Source: Clostridiales bacterium
GTDB lineage: Bacteria; Bacillota; Clostridia; Christensenellales; Borkfalkiaceae
DNA: 7,294 nucleotides
Direction: 5' to 3'
Assembly: GCA_021635425.1 (NCBI GenBank)
Contig: JAJWOJ010000094.1
Coordinates: 1 to 7,294 of the forward strand
Part shown: positions 1 through 5,839 of the stretch, in pieces
Numbering within the stretch: the stretch's first letter is position 1
How the letters are laid out: every line of letters starts with the position of its first letter
Position numbers and translations under genes: made by a program
Notes under the pieces: generated by a model
Told to the model about the DNA's origin: nothing
The model's database searches: none
Seen by the model: the letters and a program-made list of their open reading frames with translations, nothing else

Positions 1-1
1 A

Positions 2-859
2 TTTTACATAGGCGACGTGCGCGATTTGCAGTCGGTTAAAAACGCAATGCACGGCGTGGATTACATTTTCCATGCCGCCGCGTTGAAACAGGTTCCGTCC
101 TGCGAGTTCTTCCCCATGGAAGCCGTCCGCACGAACGTAATCGGTACGGATAACGTCTTAACCGCCGCTATCGAAGAGGGCGTGGAGTCGGTTATCTGCC
201 TCTCGACGGACAAAGCCGCATACCCCATCAACGCAATGGGTATCACCAAGGCGATTGAGGAAAAAGTCGCGGTGGCGAAGTCCAGAAACAGCGGCAAAAC
301 CAAGATTTGCTGTACGCGTTACGGCAACGTAATGTGCAGCCGCGGCAGCGTAATACCGCTCTGGATCGAACAGATAAAAGACGGACAACCCATCACGCTT
401 ACCGAGCCGAAGATGACGAGATTCATCATGTCTCTGGACGAAGCGGTCGATCTTGTTCTGTTTGCCTTCGAACACGGCGAAAACGGCGATTTACTCATTC
501 AGAAAGCCCCCGCATGCACGATCCGCACTCAGGCAGAAGCCGTTTGCGAGCTTTTCGGCGGCAAAAAAGAGGACATCCGCGTTATCGGAATCCGCCACGG
601 CGAGAAGATGTATGAAACACTTCTTACTAACGAAGAATGCGCGAAAGCCGTGGATATGGGCAATTTTTATCGTGTTCCCGCCGACAACCGCGGGCTTAAT
701 TACGACAAATACTTCAAAGAGGGCGACGAAAAACGCAACGTTCTCACCGAGTTCAATTCTAACAACACCGAGCTTCTGAACGTCGAGCAGGTTAAGAAAA
801 AAATTGCCGCGCTTGCATACATTCAGGAAGAGCTTGCAAAAATCTCCGAAAAGAAGTAA
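2..859 (+). CDS. capE: UDP-N-acetylglucosamine 4,6-dehydratase (5-inverting), CapE/FnlA family; 5' end cut by window edge
   Basis: This cytosolic extended short-chain dehydrogenase (SDR) catalyses the first step from UDP-GlcNAc to UDP-L-FucNAc, by NADP-dependent 4,6-dehydration with inversion at C5. The frame is open from base 2 (FYIGDVRDLQ...), so the GTG at 17 is an internal valine codon and the true start lies outside the window. Judging from the family's usual length of about 340 residues, roughly 55-60 N-terminal residues with the glycine-rich nucleotide-binding loop are missing. Visible family blocks are HAAALKQVPSCEFFP, STDKAAYPINAMGITK, and a C-terminal RHGEKMYETLL followed by PADNRGLNYDKYF, which is typical of CapE/FnlA rather than of FlaA1/PseB. 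The usual SDR YxxxK is MxxxK here (MGITK), as is characteristic of this subfamily. capF follows after only 9 bases. The general family is very secure; the CapE/FnlA assignment rests on these motifs and on the neighbouring capF and capG. Confidence 0.93.
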   Translation, partial: FYIGDVRDLQSVKNAMHGVDYIFHAAALKQVPSCEFFPMEAVRTNVIGTDNVLTAAIEEGVESVICLSTDKAAYPINAMGITKAIEEKVAVAKSRNSGKTKICCTRYGNVMCSRGSVIPLWIEQIKDGQPITLTEPKMTRFIMSLDEAVDLVLFAFEHGENGDLLIQKAPACTIRTQAEAVCELFGGKKEDIRVIGIRHGEKMYETLLTNEECAKAVDMGNFYRVPADNRGLNYDKYFKEGDEKRNVLTEFNSNNTELLNVEQVKKKIAALAYIQEELAKISEKK

Positions 860-868
860 TATATAGAC

Positions 869-2068
869 ATGAAAATATTGGTTACGGGCGCGAAGGGTTT
901 TGTAGGGAAAAACCTCGTTTGCGCGCTCGATAATATAAAAGACGGCAAGGACAGAACCCGCCCCGATCTGCATATCGAAGAGGTTTTCGGGTACGATATC
1001 GAAAACACCGCCGAAGAGCTGGACAAGTTCTGCTCGCAAGCCGATTTCGTGTTTAACTTAGCGGGAGTTAACCGTCCGAAAGACCCCGAGGAATTTCGGA
1101 AGGGTAATTTCGGCTTTGCGTCCATGCTTTTGGATTTGCTCAAAAAACACGGCAACAAATGCCCCGTGATGATTTCGTCATCCGTTCAGGCGACCCTTAT
1201 CGGGCGCTATGACGGCGAGTACGGCAGAAGCAAAAAGGCGGGCGAAGACCTTATTTTTGCATACGGGAAAGAGACGGGCGCGAAAGTTTTGGTGTACCGT
1301 TTTCCGAATCTTTTCGGCAAGTGGTGCCGCCCGAACTATAACAGCGCGGTTGCGACCTTTTGCAACAACACCGCAAACGATTTGCCTATAACCGTAAACG
1401 ACCGTTCGACAATGCTCGAGCTTTTGTATATCGACGACTTGGTTGCCGAAATGCTCGACGCACTTTGCGGAAAAGAACACCGCTGCGAGTTTGACGGGCT
1501 GAATGCGGCTAAACAAAGCGATGGTAGATTTTGCTACGTCCCCACGACGCATCACGTAACGCTCGGCGAGATAGTCGATCTCCTCGAAAAGTTCAAAAAC
1601 CAGCCTATAAGTTTGTTAATGCCCGAAATTCCGGATAATTCTTTTGCGAAAAAGCTTTATTCGACTTACCTTTCTTATCTTCCGAAAGAGAAAGTCGCAT
1701 TTCCGCTCAAGATGAACGTGGATGCGCGCGGAAGCTTTACCGAGCTTTTAAAGACGGAAAATTGCGGGCAGTTCTCGGTGAATATTTCAAAGCCTGGTAT
1801 AACCAAAGGTCAGCATTGGCATAACAGCAAATGGGAGTTTTTTATCGTCGTTTCCGGTCACGGACTAATTCAGGAACGTAAAATCGGCTCGGACGAGGTT
1901 ATCGAATTCGAGGTTTCGGGCGATAAAATCGAAGCGGTGCATATGCTTCCGGGTTACACTCACAACATAATAAATTTGAGCGACACGGAAGATCTGGTAA
2001 CGCTGATGTGGGCTAACGAGCAGTTCGACCCCGCACACCCCGACACTTTCTTTGAAATCGTAAAATAA
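869..2068 (+). CDS. capF: CapF/FnlB: SDR reductase fused to a C-terminal cupin epimerase (UDP-L-FucNAc pathway)
   Basis: The second enzyme of the UDP-L-FucNAc route. In characterised CapF, the metal-binding C-terminal cupin epimerises C3 of the CapE product and the N-terminal SDR domain reduces the 4-keto group with NADPH, giving UDP-N-acetyl-L-talosamine (UDP-L-TalNAc). Both domains are intact in these 399 residues. The Rossmann loop GAKGFVG is at residues 7-13, catalytic YGRSK at 118-122 with serines at 103-105 upstream, and the cupin runs from about 280 to the end. Probable metal ligands are H316, H318 and E323 in GQHWHNSKWEFF, plus H365 in PGYTH. The start at 869 lies 9 bases after the capE stop and lacks a good Shine-Dalgarno sequence (only the purine-rich AAGAAG at 851-856, 12 bases away), so translation is probably coupled to capE. 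The stop codon lies in a 9-bp tandem duplication. Its usual partner capG is not adjacent but lies 2.5 kb downstream. Confidence 0.94.
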   Translation: MKILVTGAKGFVGKNLVCALDNIKDGKDRTRPDLHIEEVFGYDIENTAEELDKFCSQADFVFNLAGVNRPKDPEEFRKGNFGFASMLLDLLKKHGNKCPVMISSSVQATLIGRYDGEYGRSKKAGEDLIFAYGKETGAKVLVYRFPNLFGKWCRPNYNSAVATFCNNTANDLPITVNDRSTMLELLYIDDLVAEMLDALCGKEHRCEFDGLNAAKQSDGRFCYVPTTHHVTLGEIVDLLEKFKNQPISLLMPEIPDNSFAKKLYSTYLSYLPKEKVAFPLKMNVDARGSFTELLKTENCGQFSVNISKPGITKGQHWHNSKWEFFIVVSGHGLIQERKIGSDEVIEFEVSGDKIEAVHMLPGYTHNIINLSDTEDLVTLMWANEQFDPAHPDTFFEIVK

Positions 2069-2087
2069 GTAAAATAACAGTAAAACA
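2060..2087 (+). repeat. 9-bp tandem duplication across the capF stop codon
   Basis: GTAAAATAA occurs at 2060-2068, ending with the capF stop codon, and is repeated exactly at 2069-2077. A partial third copy, GTAAAACA, is at 2080-2087. It could be replication slippage in AT-rich sequence or a scar from insertion of the module that follows. No function is evident. Confidence 0.7.
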
Positions 2088-2088
2088 G

Positions 2089-2118
2089 GCGTTAATCGAC
2101 TTATAGCGCGACATATGC
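2089..2118 (+). repeat. Intergenic repeat copy A (18-bp core plus ACATATGC)
   Basis: The core GCGTTAATCGACTTATAG (2089-2106) is followed after four bases by ACATATGC (2111-2118). The core matches copy B (4543-4560) at 18 of 18 positions and copy C (7214-7231) at 16 of 18. The ACATATGC block and its 4-base spacing are shared with copy C. It lies 33 bases before the aminotransferase start, between capF and the inserted module. This copy alone could fold into a 6-bp stem (GCGTTA with TAGCGC, one G-T pair), but copies B and C cannot. Conservation therefore seems to be at the DNA level. Confidence 0.8.
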
Positions 2119-2125
2119 ATATATA
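2096..2125 (+). promoter_or_regulatory. Possible weak promoter upstream of the aminotransferase gene
   Basis: TCGACT (2096-2101) matches the sigma-A -35 consensus TTGACA at 4 of 6 positions. TATATA (2120-2125) lies 18 bases further and matches TATAAT at 4 of 6. The -35-like hexamer lies inside the repeat core, so all three repeat copies carry it, but only this copy has a plausible -10. This is weak evidence in AT-rich sequence, and the module may simply be read through from capF. Confidence 0.25.
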
Positions 2126-2139
2126 TAGGAAAAAATAAA

Positions 2140-3213
2140 ATGATTAACTTTACGGTAGGACCGGTACAGTCGAGTCAACGAATTCTTGAAATCGGCGGGG
2201 AACAGGTTCCATATTTCAGAACTCCAGAATTTTCGGACATTATGTTTGAAAATGAGCGTCTTATGTTAAAATTCGCAAAAGCTCCGATGGGATCGAAGGC
2301 GATTTTTATTACAGGGTCGGGAACGGCTTCTATGGAGGCGGTAGTTATAAATACCCTTACGAATAAAGATAAGGCGTTGGTCGTAAATGGCGGTAGTTTC
2401 GGTGCAAGATTTGTCGAATTGCTTAAAATTCACGACATTCCTTATGTTGAAATAAAGCTCGAACACGGAAAAGCTTTAACCGACGAAATGTTGATTCCTT
2501 ATGAGAAAGCCGGATTTACCGCATTTTTGGTAAACGTCCATGAAACATCTACGGGTGTGCATTATGATATGGACTTAATCAATGATTTTTGTAAGAGAAA
2601 CGAACTGTTTTTGATTGTGGATGGAATTAGTTCGTTTTTGGCAGATGATTTCGATATGGAAAAACTCGGAGTCGGTGTTATGATTACGGGATCACAAAAA
2701 GCGCTTGCATGTAATCCCGGTATTTCCGTTATTGTATTGTCGCCTATGGCGTTAAAGCGTATAGAAAGTATCGATCCGAAATGTATGTATTTAAATCTTA
2801 AATATGCGCTTTCCAACGGGGAGAGGGGGCAAACGCCTTTTACCCCGGCAGTCGGAATTTTAAGACAAATCCACGAAAGGCTGAAAGAAATCGACGCTAA
2901 CGGCGGTGTGGAAGAAGAAGTAAAAAGAACGGCGACTTTGGCTAAATATTTCAGAAGCAGAATTAAAGATCTTCCTCTTGAAATCGTTTCCGAATCAATG
3001 TCCAATGCCGTTACGCCGTTGCACCCGTTAAACGTTTCGGCGTATAGCGTATTCACTACATTAAAGGACGAATACGGGATTTGGGTGTGTCCGAACGGCG
3101 GAGATATGAAAGACACGATTTTTCGCGTGGGGCATATCGGATGTCTCACAACTAACGACTACGATTCGCTGATTTCGGCATTGCGTGATATGCTGAGCAG
3201 AGGGTTGCTATGA
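2140..3213 (+). CDS. Class V PLP-dependent aminotransferase (alanine-glyoxylate/AEP aminotransferase-like), surface-polysaccharide associated
   Basis: A cytosolic fold-type I, class V aminotransferase of 357 residues, close to the usual full length. The PLP-binding lysine is K187 in GSQKAL, preceded 26 residues earlier by the PLP-nitrogen-pairing D161 in VDGISSF, the spacing seen in alanine-glyoxylate aminotransferases. Also visible are the cofactor phosphate-binding GSGTAS (59-64), HETSTG (134-139) and, near the C-terminus, FRVGHIG (328-334), whose R329 would hold the amino donor's carboxylate. The start is supported by AGGA (2127-2130) 9 bases upstream and by the N-terminal block NFTVGPVQ. 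It overlaps the next gene by 4 bases, so the two probably act in one pathway. The substrate is unknown. I infer a small keto or aldehyde phosphate that becomes an amino-bearing unit activated by the next gene. Codons look more AT-rich than those of the neighbours. No phosphonate genes are nearby to support a 2-aminoethylphosphonate role. Confidence 0.85.
   Translation: MINFTVGPVQSSQRILEIGGEQVPYFRTPEFSDIMFENERLMLKFAKAPMGSKAIFITGSGTASMEAVVINTLTNKDKALVVNGGSFGARFVELLKIHDIPYVEIKLEHGKALTDEMLIPYEKAGFTAFLVNVHETSTGVHYDMDLINDFCKRNELFLIVDGISSFLADDFDMEKLGVGVMITGSQKALACNPGISVIVLSPMALKRIESIDPKCMYLNLKYALSNGERGQTPFTPAVGILRQIHERLKEIDANGGVEEEVKRTATLAKYFRSRIKDLPLEIVSESMSNAVTPLHPLNVSAYSVFTTLKDEYGIWVCPNGGDMKDTIFRVGHIGCLTTNDYDSLISALRDMLSRGLL
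3210..3213 (+). promoter_or_regulatory. ATGA stop/start overlap coupling the aminotransferase and the fusion protein
   Basis: The ATG of the fusion gene (3210-3212) overlaps the aminotransferase stop TGA (3211-3213). AGAGGG at 3199-3204, inside the end of the aminotransferase gene, is a reasonable ribosome binding site 5 bases before the start. This arrangement usually gives translational coupling and supports a shared pathway. Confidence 0.8.
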
Positions 3214-4532
3214 AAAAAGTAATAACTTACGGCACATTTGACCTCTTGCATTACGGGCATATCAGGTTACTTGAAAGAGCAAAGGCGCTTGGGGACTATC
3301 TGATCGTCGGCGTGACGAGCGACGATTTCGACAGGAGCCGAGGCAAAATCAACGTTCACCAGAGCATGACCGACAGGGTTAAAGCCGTCAGGGAGACGGG
3401 GCTTGCGGACGAAGTGATCGTAGAAGAATACGAGGGTCAGAAAATCGACGACATACGCAAATATGGAATAGACGTTTTTGCCATAGGGTCGGATTGGGAA
3501 GGCAAGTTCGATTATCTCGGCGCATACTGCAAAGTGGTATATCTGCCGCGGACGGAAGGCGTTTCGAGCAGTGAAATACGGCGCGAAAAAAGAAAGGTCA
3601 GAATAGGCGTCGTCGGCGAAACGCCGGTCGTGAAAAAGATAGTCAACGAAAGCAGATACGTCGACGGGTGCGAAATAACGGGGATATGTTCGGAAGACGG
3701 CGAGTTTATGGAGAAGGAATTCGATCTGCCGCTTAAAACCGAGGATTTTTCCGAACTGATCGAAAACGTAGACGCGGTGTACGTTGCCTCCCGCCCGGGG
3801 ATGCATTACGCGCATATAAAACAGGCGTTGGAGAACGGAAAACACGTTTTATGCGAAAGCCCGATAACGTTAAGCGCGGCGGAATGCAGGGAGCTTTTCG
3901 ACTTGGCGGATAAAAAAGGCTGCATTTTAATGGACGCGATAAAAACGGCATACTCCACGGCGTATTCGAGAATGTTGCTTATCGTCAAAAGCGGATCGAT
4001 CGGCAAGGTTGTTTCCGTAAACGCGGTTTGTACGAGCTTGAGGAAGAACGAGAACGGCGACAAGTTGTTTTATTTCAAAAACTGGAACAGCATGAGCGCG
4101 TGGGGACCTACGGGTCTTCTGCCTGTTTTTCAATTGCTCGGGGTCGATTATAAAAACAAGAAGGTTTTTTCGTTGTTTGACGACCGCGCGGAGGATTACG
4201 ATATATATTCCAAAATAGATCTCGAATACGACGGAGCGGTTGCCACCGTGCAGGTAGGGAACGGCGTGAAGGCGGAAGGCGAACTCGTAATCGCAGGGAC
4301 GGACGGGTATATTTACGTCCCGGCGCCGTGGTGGAAAACCGATTATTTCGAAGTGAGATTCGAGGACGGCGAGAAGAACAGAAGATATTTCTATCAGCTT
4401 GACGGCGAAGGGTTAAGATACGAAATCGTATCGTTTATAAAATCGATCGAGAGCAAGGAGTCGATCGACGTTATAGACCGCAGAATATCCGAAAAAATCT
4501 GCGAGACGGTTGCAGTGACAAATCGAAAATAA
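3210..4532 (+). CDS. Bifunctional fusion: TagD-like cytidylyltransferase plus diverged Gfo/Idh/MocA oxidoreductase
   Basis: Residues 1-127 form a nearly complete TagD-type (glycerol-3-phosphate) cytidylyltransferase. The start is TYGTFDLLHYGH, with the nucleotide-binding HxGH at 14-17; SDWEGKFDYL is at 94-103 and LPRTEGVSSSEI at 112-123. These closely follow Bacillus TagD, which makes CDP-glycerol. Residues 130-440 resemble a Gfo/Idh/MocA oxidoreductase: a Rossmann half (RIGVVGE...), a region matching the EKP block, and a C-terminal sheet domain with GTDGYIYVPAPWW. Two hallmarks are altered. The glycine-rich loop lacks GxGxxG, and the usual EKP is ESP (216-218), so the normal catalytic or cofactor-contacting lysine is absent; K245 in DAIKTAY might substitute. 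By analogy with fused or paired polyol-phosphate reductase/cytidylyltransferases (Bcs1, TarI/TarJ), I infer it makes a CDP-polyol or CDP-aminopolyol. The reductase half may instead have lost redox activity. Domain identity is strong; the exact substrate is unknown. Confidence 0.88.
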   Translation: MKKVITYGTFDLLHYGHIRLLERAKALGDYLIVGVTSDDFDRSRGKINVHQSMTDRVKAVRETGLADEVIVEEYEGQKIDDIRKYGIDVFAIGSDWEGKFDYLGAYCKVVYLPRTEGVSSSEIRREKRKVRIGVVGETPVVKKIVNESRYVDGCEITGICSEDGEFMEKEFDLPLKTEDFSELIENVDAVYVASRPGMHYAHIKQALENGKHVLCESPITLSAAECRELFDLADKKGCILMDAIKTAYSTAYSRMLLIVKSGSIGKVVSVNAVCTSLRKNENGDKLFYFKNWNSMSAWGPTGLLPVFQLLGVDYKNKKVFSLFDDRAEDYDIYSKIDLEYDGAVATVQVGNGVKAEGELVIAGTDGYIYVPAPWWKTDYFEVRFEDGEKNRRYFYQLDGEGLRYEIVSFIKSIESKESIDVIDRRISEKICETVAVTNRK

Positions 4533-4542
4533 TCAAAACCCT

Positions 4543-4560
4543 GCGTTAATCGACTTATAG
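4543..4560 (+). repeat. Intergenic repeat copy B (18-bp core)
   Basis: GCGTTAATCGACTTATAG is identical to the core of copy A and in the same orientation. It begins 10 bases after the stop of the fusion gene and 81 bases before the capG start. The ACATATGC block of copies A and C is degenerate here (ACTTTTTG at 4565-4572, same spacing). Copies A and B directly flank the two-gene module between capF and capG. Confidence 0.8.
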
Positions 4561-4591
4561 CTCTACTTTTTGATGTTAATGGAACAAAAAC

Positions 4592-4609
4592 TTCCGTAAG
4601 AAAACGGAA
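4592..4609 (+). promoter_or_regulatory. Small inverted repeat just upstream of the capG ribosome binding site
   Basis: TTCCGT (4592-4597) and ACGGAA (4604-4609) are perfect inverted repeats around a 6-base loop. The stem ends one base before the Shine-Dalgarno sequence GAGAGGA (4611-4617) of capG. It is short and only half G/C, so any effect on translation or as an operator is speculative. It is too weak, and lacks the T-tract, for a terminator. Confidence 0.35.
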
Positions 4610-4623
4610 CGAGAGGATAAACT

Positions 4624-5808
4624 ATGGAAATCAGAACCGATTATTCGGATATCAAATTTAAAAACGACGGCAGACTGAAACTGCTTATAATCGTCGGTAC
4701 GCGCCCCGAAATTATACGGCTTGCGGCGGTTATAAATAAATGCAGAAAGTATTTCGACTGTATTTTAGCGCATACGGGGCAGAATTACGACTATAACTTG
4801 AACGGCGTGTTCTTTAAAGACTTGAAACTCGCCGACCCGGAAGTATATATGGACGCGGTTGGCGACGACCTCGGCGCGACGGTTGGAAACATCATTAACT
4901 GCGCCTATAAGTTGATGAACGCAATAAAACCCGACGCATTGCTTATTTTAGGCGACACCAATTCCTGCCTTTCGGCGATAGCGGCGAAGAGACTTCATAT
5001 CCCCATTTTCCACATGGAAGCGGGAAATCGTTGCAAGGACGAGTGTCTGCCCGAGGAGACAAACCGCAGAATCGTCGATATAATTTCCGACGTCAACATG
5101 GCGTACAGCGAGCATGCGAGAAGATATCTTGCCGATTGCGGACTCCCGAAAGAACGCACGTACGTTACGGGTTCGCCCATGGCGGAAGTGCTGCACGCAA
5201 ATCTTAAGGAAATCGAGGCTTCGGATATTCTTGAAAAGCTCAACCTCGAGCCTAAAAAATACATTCTTCTTTCGGCGCACAGAGAAGAAAATATCGACAC
5301 GGAGAAGAATTTCACTTCGCTTTTCAATGCTATCAACCGCTTAGCGGAGAAATACGACATGCCGATACTTTATTCCTGCCACCCGAGGAGCAGAAAACGT
5401 ATTGAAAGCAGCGGGTTCAAGCTCGATAAGAGGGTTATCCGTCACGAGCCTTTGGGGTTCCACGATTACAATAAATTGCAAATGAACGCGTTCGCCGTCG
5501 TGTCCGACAGCGGAACTCTGCCCGAGGAAAGCAGCTTTTTCACGAGCATCGGTAAGCCCTTCCCCGCGGTTTGTATAAGAACGTCTACAGAGCGCCCCGA
5601 AGCACTCGATAAAGCGTGTTTTATCTTAGCGGGAATAAGCGAAAACGGACTTTTGCAAGCCGTAACGACGGCGGTAGACATGAACGAAAACGGCGATTAC
5701 GGCATACCCGTACCCGATTACGTTGAGGAAAACGTTTCGACGAAGGTTGTGAAGATTATTCAGTCTTACACGGGCGTGGTCGATAAAATGGTCTGGCGTA
5801 AATTTTAA
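4624..5808 (+). CDS. capG: CapG/FnlC: UDP-GlcNAc 2-epimerase family (WecB-like), UDP-L-FucNAc synthase
   Basis: The third enzyme of the UDP-L-FucNAc route: a non-hydrolysing, GT-B-fold 2-epimerase acting at C2 of UDP-L-TalNAc. Its 394 residues carry the family motifs in order: GTRPEIIRL (25-33), HTGQNYD (50-56), GDTNS (110-114), EAGNRCKDE (132-140), PEETNR (143-148), SAHREEN (217-223), SDSGTLPEE (294-302) and RTSTERPEALD (319-329). D111, E132, the E144/E145 pair and H219 fall where the WecB catalytic acids and histidine lie. EAGNRC (rather than EAGLRT) and the RTSTERPEALDK block favour CapG/FnlC over plain WecB, as do the nearby capE and capF. The start at 4624 has GAGAGGA 6 bases upstream and gives about 20 residues before the first strand, longer than in FnlC. 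A plain UDP-ManNAc-forming WecB is the less likely alternative. Confidence 0.93.
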   Translation: MEIRTDYSDIKFKNDGRLKLLIIVGTRPEIIRLAAVINKCRKYFDCILAHTGQNYDYNLNGVFFKDLKLADPEVYMDAVGDDLGATVGNIINCAYKLMNAIKPDALLILGDTNSCLSAIAAKRLHIPIFHMEAGNRCKDECLPEETNRRIVDIISDVNMAYSEHARRYLADCGLPKERTYVTGSPMAEVLHANLKEIEASDILEKLNLEPKKYILLSAHREENIDTEKNFTSLFNAINRLAEKYDMPILYSCHPRSRKRIESSGFKLDKRVIRHEPLGFHDYNKLQMNAFAVVSDSGTLPEESSFFTSIGKPFPAVCIRTSTERPEALDKACFILAGISENGLLQAVTTAVDMNENGDYGIPVPDYVEENVSTKVVKIIQSYTGVVDKMVWRKF

Positions 5809-5826
5809 TTGGCTAAAATTTTAATT
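5800..5826 (+). repeat. 11-bp AT-rich direct repeat across the capG stop codon
   Basis: AAATTTTAATT occurs at 5800-5810, containing the capG stop codon, and again at 5816-5826. As at the end of capF, a short duplication spans the stop codon. AT-rich slippage is the simplest explanation. The sequence is not a terminator, because it has no G/C stem. Confidence 0.5.
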
Positions 5827-5839
5827 TTTAAGGTGGAAT

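Noticed and set aside
491..1039. 182-residue open frame on the minus strand across the capE/capF junction
   Set aside because: It lies antisense to two strongly recognised genes, and its translation has no recognisable motif. It is a shadow of codon bias.
2068..2140. Insertion-sequence ends or transposase remnants around the inserted module
   Set aside because: The flanking repeats are direct, not inverted. No transposase fragment is visible in any frame.
2562..3149. 195-residue minus-strand open frame inside the aminotransferase gene
   Set aside because: It is wholly antisense to a protein with intact PLP motifs and has no recognisable domain of its own.
3267..3845. 192-residue minus-strand open frame inside the fusion gene
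   Set aside because: It is wholly antisense to the TagD-like domain and has no independent evidence for coding.
2140..4532. A 2-aminoethylphosphonate pathway (aminotransferase plus PntC-type cytidylyltransferase)
   Set aside because: The pairing looks similar, but PntC has a different nucleotidyltransferase fold. The domain here is clearly TagD-like, and no phosphoenolpyruvate mutase or phosphonopyruvate decarboxylase is in the window. Genes outside the window could reopen the question.
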